This document shows, one piece after another, positions 8,382 through 16,471 of a stretch of DNA of 64,000 nt. Source of the DNA: Herbihabitans rhizosphaerae. GTDB lineage: Bacteria > Actinomycetota > Actinomycetes > Mycobacteriales > Pseudonocardiaceae. The DNA lies in the NCBI RefSeq assembly GCF_004216555.1, contig NZ_SGWQ01000012.1:100798-164797 (forward strand). Direction: 5' to 3'. A program made the position numbers and the translations under genes. Each line of letters starts with the position of its first letter. The first letter of the stretch is position 1. The notes beneath the pieces are model-generated. The model had not been told where the DNA came from, ran no database searches, and worked only from the letters and a program-made list of their open reading frames with translations.

Positions 8382-9526
8382 CGACGGCGGCGACGCCGCT
8401 TGCGCTCAGCGGGCTCCGGCTCCAGTGGGATGTGCGGTGTGGGCACCTGGTCCGCCTCGGCATCCGACGTGATCCCGAGAAGCTCCGCCGCTCGTTGCTG
8501 CGCCGCCTCCACCAGGTTCGCGGGCTCCTCGCCCGGCCGGCGCAGTACGTACGGCCGCAGTCGGCTGTAGCCGCGCACGGACGCGGGGCGCCTCGACCGC
8601 ACGGTGTACTGGTCGGCGCCTTCGAGTACCTCGGCGAGGTCGCGGTCGATCAGAACGGTTCCTGGGCGCGCGATCGAGGTGAGTCGGCTGGCGATGTTCA
8701 CCACCGACCCGTACACGTCGCCGTAGCGGCTGAGCACTCGCCCGTACGCCAGGCCGGACCGCAGCGACGGCAGCAGCTCGTCCTCCTCGGCCCGCTCGAC
8801 CAGGGACAAGGCGATCTCGGCGCCGTCGGTCGGATTATCAGCCACGAAGAGGACCTCGTCGCCGAGCATCTTCACGATCACGCCGTGGTTCTCCGCCACC
8901 GTTTGGGCGCTGATCGCGTCGAACCGGTCCACGACGGTGGTCAGCTCCGCCTCGTCGGACCGCCGGGTGAACGACGTGAAGCCGACCATGTCCGCGAACC
9001 CGACCACGAGTGCGCGGGTGTCCGGGTCGTTGTCCTCGGCGGCGATCACCCGGCCGGCGTGCGCGAGGAGGTGGCGCCGCCAGGCGAAGTTCTGCAGGTG
9101 CTGCAGATCCGGCAGGATTCGCTCCACGAAGCGGGCCAGGCGGCGCTCGTCGGACGCCAGTTCCGGGTTCGCCTGCAGCACGTCCCACAGCATGTGCACC
9201 TGCCACTCGGCGAGGCGGGACGCGTGCTGGCCGAGCATTCGCGCGGTCGCTGTGGCGGTGGGTGGATCCATGATGCCGGCCTGCACCAGTTCGTTGGTCA
9301 CCCGCAGGGACTCGATGTCCGCGTCGGTGAACACCACGTCCTTGTCGCCGGCCTTGGCGAACCCGAGTGCCTGCCACAGCTCGGTAGCCCGCTCCATCGG
9401 CACGCCGGCCTTCTCGGCGACCTCGTGGCGGGCGTACTTCCGGGCACCGCCGAGTATCAGCTCCTCCACGCTTGCCGGCAGCTCGCCGACAGGTTCCGCC
9501 GGATGGTGCGGAGGTTCGGCGTCCAT
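8378..9526 (-). CDS. class III adenylate/guanylate cyclase with N-terminal regulatory domain
   Basis: A 382-aa protein starting at ATG 9526, 2 bp after the stop of the universal stress gene, so the two are probably translationally coupled. Residues 1-170 resemble the regulatory domain of Rv1264-type cyclases (ARKYARHEVAEKAGVPMERA). The catalytic domain follows, with the first metal-binding Asp in GFADMVGFTSF, the second in KMLGDEVLF (also supplying the Lys), and the transition-state Asn/Arg in SVVNIASRL. It converts ATP to cyclic AMP; in Rv1264 the N-domain inhibits the enzyme in a pH-dependent way. The tail is Arg-rich (KRRRRRR). Confidence 0.88.
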   Translation of the reverse strand: MDAEPPHHPAEPVGELPASVEELILGGARKYARHEVAEKAGVPMERATELWQALGFAKAGDKDVVFTDADIESLRVTNELVQAGIMDPPTATATARMLGQHASRLAEWQVHMLWDVLQANPELASDERRLARFVERILPDLQHLQNFAWRRHLLAHAGRVIAAEDNDPDTRALVVGFADMVGFTSFTRRSDEAELTTVVDRFDAISAQTVAENHGVIVKMLGDEVLFVADNPTDGAEIALSLVERAEEDELLPSLRSGLAYGRVLSRYGDVYGSVVNIASRLTSIARPGTVLIDRDLAEVLEGADQYTVRSRRPASVRGYSRLRPYVLRRPGEEPANLVEAAQQRAAELLGITSDAEADQVPTPHIPLEPEPAERKRRRRRR

Positions 9527-9528
9527 GA

Positions 9529-9981
9529 TCAGGTCGTGTGCACGATCAGCACGTCGACGCGCGACTTGCGAGCGGCCTCCGACGGCACCGAGCCCAGGAT
9601 CCTGCCGGCGAGGGTGTTCAGGCCGCGGTTTCCGACGACCAGAAGGTCTGCGGAGCGGGTCTTGACGATCTTGGTCAGCGTCTCGACCGGCTCGCCGACC
9701 ACGGCCTCGGCCTCGATCTTGGTCGCGCCGGCCTTTCGCGCCCGCTCGGTCGCGGTGCGCACCGTCTCCTCCGCCGGGGAGGACCCGACGACCTGGTACG
9801 CGACGTCGTCCCCGAGCGTGTCGTAGGCCTCCTCCACCCGATCCTGCTTGGCCGGGTAGTAGGCGCAAGCGATCACCAGGGTGGCTCCGGCATCACCGGC
9901 GATCGCCGCCGCGCGGTCCACCGCGCGGTACGACGAGTCCGATCCGTCCGTGCCGACGACCACGGTCTGGTAGGCGGTCAT
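9529..9981 (-). CDS. universal stress protein, ATP-binding type
   Basis: A 150-aa UspA-domain protein. ATG 9981 is chosen because GGGAGGAC lies directly upstream and the family starts there (MTAYQTVVVGTDGSDSS). The nucleotide-binding signature G-x2-G-x9-G-S is complete in GNRGLNTLAGRILGS, which marks the ATP-binding subgroup. It lies first in a two-gene operon with the adenylate cyclase, and some mycobacterial Usp proteins bind cAMP, so a shared cAMP or stress response is plausible but inferred. Confidence 0.9.
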   Translation of the reverse strand: MTAYQTVVVGTDGSDSSYRAVDRAAAIAGDAGATLVIACAYYPAKQDRVEEAYDTLGDDVAYQVVGSSPAEETVRTATERARKAGATKIEAEAVVGEPVETLTKIVKTRSADLLVVGNRGLNTLAGRILGSVPSEAARKSRVDVLIVHTT

Positions 9982-10066
9982 GTCTGTCCTCCCGCGCGGC
10001 GAGTGATCCGTCCGTGGCAACCTATCGGTCTACGCCGCCCGCCGCAGCAATGCCGGCCGAACGTGC

Positions 10067-11197
10067 TCAGCCTCGGACAGTCGACTCCGCTTGTTCGCGC
10101 TGATCTTTCTTCTGCTCGCCCTCCGCGGGCTCCTTGCCGGACGGCGTCGGGACCGGTCGCATCGTCTTGGTCGTCGCGTCGCCGTTGGCGCCCGTCCTGC
10201 CCGTCGGCGGCCGGGGCGACCGGGCGGTGGCGGCGTTCGGGTCGTCGGCCACGTCCTCGCTGTCCAGCGGCTCCAGCGCCGGCGCGGAGTTCTCCAACTG
10301 CAGGTGTGCGTCGGCGATCAGGCTGCGCGCCGTGTTGAGCTGGTTGGCCACCCGCGACCGCAGCTGACGCAGCGCGTTGACCCGCTGCGTGGCGTGCGTG
10401 ATCCGGCGGTTGGCCTCCTCGGTCGCCTCGCGGACCCTGCGGTGCGCCTCGTCGGTCGCCTCCTGCAGCCGCGCGGTGGACTCGGTGATCGCGTCGTGCC
10501 GGCGACGGTTGGCCTCCTCGGTCGCCTCCCGCACCCTGCGCTCCGCCTCGGCCTTGCTGATCGCCTCCTGCTCGGCCAGCGCGCGCATCGACTCCGTGCG
10601 CCGCGCCGACATGGCGATCTCGAAGTCCTCCTCGACGGTCGCCCGCCGCTGCTCCGACTCGCCGTCCAGCCGGTCGCGCTCGGCCTGCGCGGCCTTGTCG
10701 TCGCGCTCGATCTTGGCCTGCGCGGAGTCCAGGCGCTGCCGGTGCTCGGCCTCCATCTCGGTGCGGCGCTCGTCCAGCTCGTTGATCAGCTTTTCGTAGC
10801 GCAGACGCATCGCGTTGGCGTCCGACTCGGCCTTGGCCCGGATGTGACCGGCCTCGGCCTCGGCGCGCGCCTTCGTCTCGGTCGCCTCGTCCTGGGCCAG
10901 CCGCAGCATCCGCTGCAGGCGCTCGGACAGGCCCTCCAGCGTGGTCGGTGGCAGCGACAGCCGCTCGACCTGCCCGTTCAGATCGTCGATCTCCGAACGG
11001 GCCAGCTCCAGTTGCCTGGCCAGGTCTGCCGTCTGGGACGCGGCGGCGTCCCGGTCGGCGGCGAGCAGGCGCAGCTCACCGTCCAGCCGTTCGAGGTGCT
11101 CCTCCACCTGAGCACGGCTGTAGCCGCGCTTGGTGATGTCGAAGCCCGCTCCCAGCGGTACGAGATCGCGTTCGTCGCCAAGACCCATGTGCACCAC
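10067..11197 (-). CDS. DivIVA-like coiled-coil protein
   Basis: A 376-aa protein. The N-terminus (ITKRGYSRAQVEEHLERLD) resembles the DivIVA membrane-targeting segment. Residues 45-300 are almost pure heptad coiled coil, rich in Ala, Glu and Arg, with repeated EATEEANRR units. A disordered Pro/Thr/Lys tail follows. Such proteins organise polar growth or cytoskeletal filaments in actinobacteria (compare Scy and FilP). The start is either GTG 11197 or ATG 11188 (MGLGDERDLVPL). It stands between usp-cyclase and ccr with no obvious functional link. Confidence 0.75.
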   Translation of the reverse strand: MVHMGLGDERDLVPLGAGFDITKRGYSRAQVEEHLERLDGELRLLAADRDAAASQTADLARQLELARSEIDDLNGQVERLSLPPTTLEGLSERLQRMLRLAQDEATETKARAEAEAGHIRAKAESDANAMRLRYEKLINELDERRTEMEAEHRQRLDSAQAKIERDDKAAQAERDRLDGESEQRRATVEEDFEIAMSARRTESMRALAEQEAISKAEAERRVREATEEANRRRHDAITESTARLQEATDEAHRRVREATEEANRRITHATQRVNALRQLRSRVANQLNTARSLIADAHLQLENSAPALEPLDSEDVADDPNAATARSPRPPTGRTGANGDATTKTMRPVPTPSGKEPAEGEQKKDQREQAESTVRG

Positions 11198-11260
11198 GCT
11201 ACCGGTTGTGATTGCCTGAACCGTTACTTGTCGAGCAACAACCGCGAGCGTACCGGTGAG

Positions 11261-12592
11261 TCACTGACCCCTGAAACGATTGATCTGGGTCAGATGCTCG
11301 TCCCGCAACTCCTGGTTGGTCACGCCGAGACCTTCCTCTGGCGCCAGGCAGAGTACGCCGACCTTCCCCTGGTGTGCGTTGCGGTGCACGTCCAGCGCGG
11401 CCTGGCCGGTGTCCTCGAGCCGGTAGGCCTTCGACAGCGTGGGGTGGATCATGCCCTTGGCGATCAGCCGGTTGGCCTCCCACGACTCGCGGTAGTTCGC
11501 GAAGTGCGAGCCGACGATTCGCTTGAGGTTCATCCACAGGTACCGGTTGTCGTACTGGTGCATGAATCCGCTGGTCGACGCGCAGGTGACGATCGTGCCG
11601 CCCTTGCGTGCCGCGTACACCGACGCGCCGAAGGTCTCCTTGCCAGGGTGCTCGAACACGATGTCCGGGTCCTCGCCGCCGGTCAGCTCGCGGATCTTCT
11701 TGCCGAACCGCTGCCACTCCTTGGGATCCTGGGTGTTCTCGTCCTTCCAGAACTTGTAGCCCTCGGCGCTGCGGTCGATGATCAACTCGGCGCCCATGCT
11801 GCGGCAGATGTCGGCCTTCTCCTGGTTGGACACCACGCAGACGGGGATCGCGCCGCCGTTGAGGGCGTACTGCGTGGCGTAGCCGCCGAGGCCGCCGGAC
11901 GCGCCCCAGATCAGCACGACGTCGCCCTGCTTCATGCCGGAGCCGTTGCGCGAGACGAGCTGGCGGTACGCGGTGGAATTCACCAGCCCGGGTGAGGCCG
12001 CCTCCTCCCAGGTGAGGTGCGCCGGCTTGGGCATGAGCTGGTTCGCCTTCACCAGCGCCACCTCGGCCAGCCCGCCGAAGTTGGTCTCGAAGCCCCAGAT
12101 TCGCTGCTCGGAGTCGAGCATCGTGTCGTTGTGCCCGTCCGGGCCCTCCAGCGGCACGTCCAGGCAGTGCGCGACCACCACGTCGCCCGGCTTCCACTGG
12201 TGCACGCCCGGGCCGGTGCGCAGCACGACGCCGGCCGCGTCCGAGCCGACCACGTGGTACGGCAGGTCGTGCCGCTTGGCCAGCGGTGACACCCGGCCGT
12301 AGCGCTCGAGGAACTTGAACGTGGGGATCGGCTCGAAGATCGAGGTCCACACGGTGTTGTAGTTGATCGCGCTCGCCATGACGGCGATCAGCGCCTCGCC
12401 CGGCCCCGGCTCGGGCGTGGGCACCTCGTCGACGTGCAGCGACTTGCGCGGGTCCTTGTCACGGCTGTCGAGGCCGTCGAACATGGCGACCTCGTCGGCG
12501 TGCACGGTCACCCCGCGGTAGCTCTCCGGCACGGGCAGTTCGCCGACGGCGTCCGGCTTGTCGGCCTGGATAGCGGCGAGGATCTCTTGCAC
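11261..12592 (-). CDS. ccr: crotonyl-CoA carboxylase/reductase
   Basis: A 443-aa medium-chain dehydrogenase-fold enzyme. GTG 12592 is preferred because GGGAGG lies 7 bases upstream and the length then fits Ccr. Ccr-type markers include SAINYNTVWTSIFEP (CO2-pocket Asn), WGFETNFGGLAE (Phe-Glu pair), the NADPH loop WGASGGLGGYATQ and GSHFANYRE (CO2-pocket His). It converts crotonyl-CoA, CO2 and NADPH to ethylmalonyl-CoA, used in acetate assimilation and as a polyketide extender unit. Thiolases, MeaB and methylmalonyl-CoA epimerase elsewhere in the window fit this metabolism. A dyad at 12675-12688 may regulate it. Confidence 0.93.
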   Translation of the reverse strand: MQEILAAIQADKPDAVGELPVPESYRGVTVHADEVAMFDGLDSRDKDPRKSLHVDEVPTPEPGPGEALIAVMASAINYNTVWTSIFEPIPTFKFLERYGRVSPLAKRHDLPYHVVGSDAAGVVLRTGPGVHQWKPGDVVVAHCLDVPLEGPDGHNDTMLDSEQRIWGFETNFGGLAEVALVKANQLMPKPAHLTWEEAASPGLVNSTAYRQLVSRNGSGMKQGDVVLIWGASGGLGGYATQYALNGGAIPVCVVSNQEKADICRSMGAELIIDRSAEGYKFWKDENTQDPKEWQRFGKKIRELTGGEDPDIVFEHPGKETFGASVYAARKGGTIVTCASTSGFMHQYDNRYLWMNLKRIVGSHFANYRESWEANRLIAKGMIHPTLSKAYRLEDTGQAALDVHRNAHQGKVGVLCLAPEEGLGVTNQELRDEHLTQINRFRGQ

Positions 12593-12674
12593 GGCATTGC
12601 CTCCCGGGTGTCTGACGGCTGTGGCTTCACTGGCTGTGAGTTCACAGAGCCGAGGCTTCGAGGTGAGGCGCAGG

Positions 12675-12688
12675 TTACCGATGAGTAA
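12675..12688. promoter_or_regulatory. TTAC/GTAA dyad, possible TetR-type operator upstream of ccr
   Basis: TTACCGATGAGTAA at 12675-12688 has inverted TTAC...GTAA ends and lies about 85 bp upstream of the ccr start, in the 270-bp region shared with the divergent SPW gene. Acyl-CoA-responsive TetR regulators of actinobacteria often use TTAC-N6-GTAA-type sites; that link is by analogy only. Confidence 0.35.
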
Positions 12689-12862
12689 GGTCAGCCGCGC
12701 CCGCGATGTGAGGGATGGCACGCGACAGCCTGCGAGGTTACCCCAACCGTGGCGGCTCCGGCGTTGCCGAAGTGTTGCACAGACGTGGTTGACCGGCCGG
12801 CCAACCAAGGCGGATCATCGCAGGTGGGGATCTCCTGAAACTCCTCACTTGGAGGTGATCCC

Positions 12863-13237
12863 ATGGCCGATACGTCGGTACGTCCGTGGACCCGCCCGCA
12901 TGACTGGGCCGAAGTGGTACTCGGACTCGTCGCACTGCTCTCGCCGTTGTGGATGGACACGACGGACGGGGCGATGTGGACGATGATCATTCTGGGCGCC
13001 CTCGTCACCCTGGACGGGCTGGCCTCCCTCGCCATGCCAGGCATGGTCTACGGCGAGATGGTGCAGATCGTCATGGGTGTGCTGATGTTCATCTCGCCGT
13101 GGGTCATCGGCTACACGGAGATGAACGGCATCGCCTGGACGTCCTGGATCGTCGGTGCGCTGATCGTCATCGCGGGTGGCGCCGCGCTGCCGATCGCACA
13201 GGAGGCACACCGCAGCGGTATGGCGGGACAGCACTGA
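12863..13237 (+). CDS. SPW-repeat integral membrane protein
   Basis: A 124-aa protein with four predicted membrane helices arranged as two related halves, each with the SPW-type motif: LLSPLWMD near residue 27 and FISPWVIGY near residue 77. The function of this family is unknown. A strong ribosome-binding site (TTGGAGGTGATCCC) precedes the ATG. It is divergent from ccr and is the last host gene before the left end of the mobile element at 13342. Confidence 0.82.
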   Translation: MADTSVRPWTRPHDWAEVVLGLVALLSPLWMDTTDGAMWTMIILGALVTLDGLASLAMPGMVYGEMVQIVMGVLMFISPWVIGYTEMNGIAWTSWIVGALIVIAGGAALPIAQEAHRSGMAGQH

Positions 13238-13341
13238 CCATCCTCTCCGGGAGCCAGGGCACGTCTCCCAGTTCCATGGTCGCGGGCTTCGCGCCGAGAC
13301 GGCCCCTGACTGCGTTGTCGAAAAGCCCAAGTACGGCCCAG

Positions 13342-13366
13342 TAGGGTTTCCGATATTTAGTGACCT
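13342..13366 (+). other. candidate attL: TA core and left attP arm
   Basis: TA (13342-13343) is followed by a 23-bp arm beginning GGGTTT and ending ATTTAGTGACCT. Read inwards, it matches the arm at the other end of the element at 17 of 23 positions: GGGTTT, ATTTA and TGACCT are shared. This is the geometry expected for the two halves of a serine-integrase attP site split by integration. Confidence 0.6.
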
Positions 13367-13582
13367 TATCGTAACCGTCTCCGTCGGGGGTCGGCCCTAC
13401 ACCCCTGGACAAGAAAGTTCGTGCTCGCTCTACCGGGCCTGGAGCGAGCTGCCGAACGTAAGCGTAGAGCGGGGATGCGCCCGGGAAGACTCACGGGCGC
13501 GTTCTCCTTCTTGCACGGCCGGACACGTGCGTGCCCGTGTCCGGCCGGATCGATCAGGCTGTCAGGGTGACCCGTTGGGCGT
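13367..13582. other. non-coding left end of the element
   Basis: The gap between the SPW gene and the first element gene is 345 bp in all (13238-13582). The first 104 bp are host intergenic DNA; the rest is element DNA. Apart from the attL arm and a terminator hairpin at 13517-13546, nothing gene-like is seen. Confidence 0.5.
13517..13546. terminator. strong hairpin, likely terminator of the leftward cargo operon
   Basis: GGCCGGACACG (13517-13527) and CGTGTCCGGCC (13536-13546) form a perfect 11-bp stem with an 8-base loop. It lies 37 bp beyond the stop codon of the gene at 13583-14356. There is no long T run, as is usual in high-GC actinobacteria. Confidence 0.65.
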
Positions 13583-14356
13583 TCATTCCTTGCGAACGGC
13601 TGTGATCCATTCGCTGTCCGTGAGTACGAATTGGTTCCGTGTCAGGACTTCATCCAATCCCCACAGGTGTGCACCACCCCACATCGACACAACGTCTCTG
13701 TCGGTGTCAAGGATCGCTAGGGCGGCACATAGTTCTCGGTAGGTGTAGATGACGAGTTGGTCTATTGGGTCCTCGCTGGGATTCTTCTGTCTATTCCGGT
13801 CGAACAGCGCAAGATAGCTGTTCATCATCGCGTTGCGGGCGAGCCTGAACGGCATTGATCCTGGTTTGAGTCTGGACAACTGTGTGATCTGCTTTTTAGG
13901 TTGCGTGACTTGCGGAGCGAGCATCATTCGTCGGGGGCCATAGAGCCTCACGAGGTTCATAGCCCCGGCGTCGATCAGTTGCCAGTCGGGGCCAACCTCG
14001 TCAAGCACGCTTTCCGGCTGGCATTGCCAGCCTAGGTCAAGGATATGCAAGGGGAGGTAGCGATCCGAGATTGAGTCGCCGAACGCCCGTACGGCGTCGC
14101 GTTCCTCGTCAGTTCGTGCGTTTTCCTCTACACCTTTCCAGTCGGTTCGCTCATATTGGATCAGCGCGCCATCAGCTTCGGCCTTGTCGACCCGTTCACG
14201 AATGTTCTCGTAGTAGCCACGTTCGGCCATGTGTGCGAGACCAACGAGCGTCACCGTCCGGCCGTCCGGATGCGAATATCTGTTGATCGCTGTCTGGCCC
14301 TGATCTTCGAAGAGTCGTTCACCTCGACGCGGGTCCGACTTCTGTTGCCGCTTCAA
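13583..14356 (-). CDS. TraB/PrgY/GumN-like protein (EreA/TIKI superfamily), element cargo
   Basis: A 257-aa protein. The N-terminal part has the family pattern of a Gly/His strand and helix followed by an acidic residue: VTLVGLAHMAERGYY (His42) and GALIQYERTDW (Glu69). The C-terminal part has the matching SMWGGAHLWGLDEVL, like the GxGHLxG motif of TraB/GumN proteins. Members include a plasmid pheromone-shutdown protein and metal-dependent peptidase-like enzymes; the activity here is unknown. It is the last gene of a six-ORF leftward operon, 36 bp after the preceding gene, and has no signal peptide. The assignment rests on motif spacing only. Confidence 0.5.
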   Translation of the reverse strand: MKRQQKSDPRRGERLFEDQGQTAINRYSHPDGRTVTLVGLAHMAERGYYENIRERVDKAEADGALIQYERTDWKGVEENARTDEERDAVRAFGDSISDRYLPLHILDLGWQCQPESVLDEVGPDWQLIDAGAMNLVRLYGPRRMMLAPQVTQPKKQITQLSRLKPGSMPFRLARNAMMNSYLALFDRNRQKNPSEDPIDQLVIYTYRELCAALAILDTDRDVVSMWGGAHLWGLDEVLTRNQFVLTDSEWITAVRKE

Positions 14357-14392
14357 CGATTCCCTTTCACTCGTGATACCTGCTGTTTTGAA

Positions 14393-14863
14393 TCAACCGC
14401 CGTATACGAAGAACACGGTCATGTCCCGGTGTGGCGGCGTGTCGTAGTCCATCGAAACCCCGACAACGGTGTTGACTTCCCGGTTGTCGGAAAACCACTC
14501 GCCGGCCGCTTGAAAGACCTCTTCCCAGGAATCGCCGCCAAACGTGACGCTTTCCACGGCCGTGACCCGCCATTCGCCCTCATACCGCGCGAGCCCGTCG
14601 AGGACGTTGCGTTGTTGGGAGCGTGACATGTACTCAAAGCGGTTTTCCGCGTTTGTCGCGGGGTCGGCGGGATAATCGGTGTGCCAATCGACCGTGTGGA
14701 ACTCGGGAAGAACGGCGGCAATCCGGCTCACCAATTCGGCGGGATCGGTCGTATCCACCTCGGCGGCTTCCAGTCGGCGGACCCGCACACTGCGGAGGTT
14801 GCCGGTGATCCTGATCTCGATACGGATGACCGGGGACTCTGCCGTTTCATCGCGCCCAGTCAT
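14393..14863 (-). CDS. hypothetical protein, element cargo
   Basis: A 156-aa soluble acidic protein that I do not recognise. It has an N-terminal beta-rich segment (IRIEIRITGNLRSVRVRRLE) and a region beginning NRFEYMSRSQQRNVLDGLAR, and ends with FFVYGG. The ATG follows the stop of the upstream small membrane protein gene by one base, so the two are probably translated together. Confidence 0.65.
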   Translation of the reverse strand: MTGRDETAESPVIRIEIRITGNLRSVRVRRLEAAEVDTTDPAELVSRIAAVLPEFHTVDWHTDYPADPATNAENRFEYMSRSQQRNVLDGLARYEGEWRVTAVESVTFGGDSWEEVFQAAGEWFSDNREVNTVVGVSMDYDTPPHRDMTVFFVYGG

Positions 14864-14864
14864 T

Positions 14865-15131
14865 TCAGAGACCGCCAGTCGGTAGGCACAACAGGATCGC
14901 TGTCAGGATTGCCGAATCAACACACAAGATAATCGCCACCTCGATGACCTTGAGATGGCGCAGAGCAGTGACCGGAAACCTCATCTCGACGTGGCTTAGC
15001 TCGGCGGGAGATTCGCCCGCACGCGCTACCCATCGATACGCCAATCTGGACAGCGCCTGCGGAATGCCGATGTTGTGCAGGCCGAGCCACACCGTCAGGC
15101 CAACACAAAACACAATGATGGTTTCGATCAT
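14865..15131 (-). CDS. small two-helix membrane protein, element cargo
   Basis: An 88-aa protein starting at ATG 15131 (MIETIIVFCVGLTVWLGLHN), with GAGGG 8 bases upstream. It has one predicted membrane helix at residues 1-20 and another at about 64-84 (VIEVAIILCVDSAILTAILL). The loop between is basic and probably cytoplasmic. It begins 4 bp after the stop of the XRE gene and ends 1 bp before the next start. Function unknown; a small membrane effector or immunity-type protein is possible but unsupported. Confidence 0.6.
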   Translation of the reverse strand: MIETIIVFCVGLTVWLGLHNIGIPQALSRLAYRWVARAGESPAELSHVEMRFPVTALRHLKVIEVAIILCVDSAILTAILLCLPTGGL

Positions 15132-15135
15132 CGGT

Positions 15136-15879
15136 CTAACCCTCAACGCTTGTTCGACGCGGTAGCGCGGAGTCGCAAACATCAGCAGGAACGACACCAA
15201 AGAAGCGGCACAAGCACACGAGCCGCGCACTCGTCAGCGCCCGTGAACCATACTCGTAGCGGGCAAGCGCCGTTTCCGAAAAGGGGTTGCCGAGTTGTGC
15301 GACCACCTCTTTACGAGTCAGACCTGCGCGTTTACGAACGCGCTGCAACTCAGCGCCTATCGCAACCGCTGCATTACGCTCCAGCGCACCAAAAGCTTCC
15401 TTGGTAAAGGTCGACAATTCGCAAGCCGCCTCATTCGGTGTCGCCGAGATCATCGGCTGGGTGCCGGTGCAGCCCCGGGCGCACTGGTCATCGGTGACCG
15501 CCTCCACGTACAGGTCGTGACGCTCGTTCTCATCGGGCGTGTAAATGTCGGTGTAAATCGAGTCGCCGCGCGATGCGATCAATGCGTGTTCCTCGCGCAG
15601 GTGCTGGAGGTCGTCCTCGTCGCCGATCGACACCCACATGCGGTTCTGAAAGGCGAAGGACTCGGCATGCAGCACATGAGCACGGGTTTTCTCGTCCAGC
15701 CACGAGGCAACCGCCCACGGATCACACAGCACCGCATCCGGTTCACGCGCCAACCGGACAACCCGTTCACCCGTCGGAACGCTGCCGTCATACGGACGCG
15801 TGTCGTGATAGCCGTGCCAGTGCACCCGAGGCGGAAACTGCCACTCGTCAGACGGCAAGAAATCGCTGAACCTGTTCAC
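15136..15879 (-). CDS. XRE-family HTH protein with a novel N-terminal domain, element cargo
   Basis: A 247-aa protein. The C-terminal third is a clear XRE helix-turn-helix (IGAELQRVRKRAGLTRKEVV, then ETALARYEYGSRALTSARL). Residues 1-165 match no family I know; they are acidic and contain SWLDEKTRAHVLHAESF and a Cys pair in DDQCARGCTG. Having the HTH at the C-terminus is unusual for this family. The GTG start overlaps the preceding short ORF as GTGA. It may be the regulator of this operon or a sensor controlling its neighbours. Confidence 0.75.
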   Translation of the reverse strand: MNRFSDFLPSDEWQFPPRVHWHGYHDTRPYDGSVPTGERVVRLAREPDAVLCDPWAVASWLDEKTRAHVLHAESFAFQNRMWVSIGDEDDLQHLREEHALIASRGDSIYTDIYTPDENERHDLYVEAVTDDQCARGCTGTQPMISATPNEAACELSTFTKEAFGALERNAAVAIGAELQRVRKRAGLTRKEVVAQLGNPFSETALARYEYGSRALTSARLVCLCRFFGVVPADVCDSALPRRTSVEG

Positions 15880-15962
15880 GACGTCTGCCCATCGGGCCTA
15901 TCGGACAACGCATCGAAGAACCGCATGGGCGCTTTCATCGGCCCTTCGGTCGTCTCCGTCAC
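15876..15962 (-). CDS. possible 28-aa ORF coupled to both neighbours
   Basis: A GTG at 15962 overlaps the TGA of the upstream gene, and its own TGA overlaps the GTG of the XRE gene, giving a double GTGA chain. GGAGG lies about 10 bases upstream. The product would begin VTETTEGPMKAPMRFFDALS. It may be a real micro-protein or only a coupling device; its length gives little support. Confidence 0.35.
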   Translation of the reverse strand: MTETTEGPMKAPMRFFDALSDRPDGQTS

Positions 15963-16258
15963 CGCGATCGCCTCCGCCACCGTGCGAAGTAACCGGGCTT
16001 GCGATGCCGCACTCGCGGAATCTCGACAGTGGGCGACTGAACATTGCGGGCAAACTGACGCAGCCGTCCCCAGCACACCGGACAAGCAGGGCCGCGCGGA
16101 TCAGCCATCGATCCCGGCGTAACCGTGTTCCCGCACACGGCCAGATACCGGCCATCACCCGCGCACATATCCTCATCCGTCACCGCGTGGTCGAAGCCGT
16201 CGCCAATGTCGGTATGCCATGTCGTCCACAACCACGCCACCGTCAGAACGCCCGTCAC
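15959..16258 (-). CDS. small conserved-type hypothetical protein with Cys pairs
   Basis: A 99-aa protein starting at GTG 16258, supported by a strong GGGAGGTGA 7 bases upstream. The core, HAVTDEDMCAGDGRYLAVCG followed by CPVCWGRLRQFARN, resembles small proteins common in Pseudonocardiaceae mobile DNA that may bind zinc. The C-terminus is strongly basic. It is the first gene of the leftward cargo operon and is divergent from the HTH-NUDIX gene at 16472. Confidence 0.55.
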   Translation of the reverse strand: MTGVLTVAWLWTTWHTDIGDGFDHAVTDEDMCAGDGRYLAVCGNTVTPGSMADPRGPACPVCWGRLRQFARNVQSPTVEIPRVRHRKPGYFARWRRRSR

Positions 16259-16361
16259 CCCGGGCTCACCTCCCTTCGCTGGACCACGGTTGAGGCCGAA
16301 CGAACGACCAGTCCGACCCCAACCGCGAGATTCAGCGACACAGCGCGTGCTCTAAATCGAT

Positions 16362-16385
16362 CGCTGTGTCAGACTGAAATCATCC
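16362..16385 (+). promoter_or_regulatory. element operator-like box upstream of the HTH-NUDIX gene
   Basis: CGCTGTGTC (16362-16370), TGAAAT (16375-16380) and CATCC (16381-16385) lie in the divergent promoter region. The same CGCTGTGTC-N3/4-TGAAAT arrangement recurs at 20106-20123 before the xis/wbl/tra run, where GAAATCATCC is also present just upstream. Sharing of both blocks suggests one regulator acting at both promoters. Confidence 0.5.
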
Positions 16386-16471
16386 TGACCGGAGCGGCGA
16401 TCAGCCGTGAAGGACGGGAGCGCGCCATGTGCACGACAAGAGGACGACACGCGGGATCGGCGGAGGGCCGG

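Noticed and set aside
13331..13336. TACG at 13331-13334, shared with the sequence beside the right arm, as an alternative integration core.
   Set aside because: It would make the two attP arms unequal by 8 bp, whereas the TA core gives symmetric 23-bp arms.
13167..13412. Minus-strand frame crossing attL that might be a host gene split by the element.
   Set aside because: Joining it to sequence right of attR reaches a stop codon within a few residues, and the frame shows no known motif. The integration site is probably intergenic.
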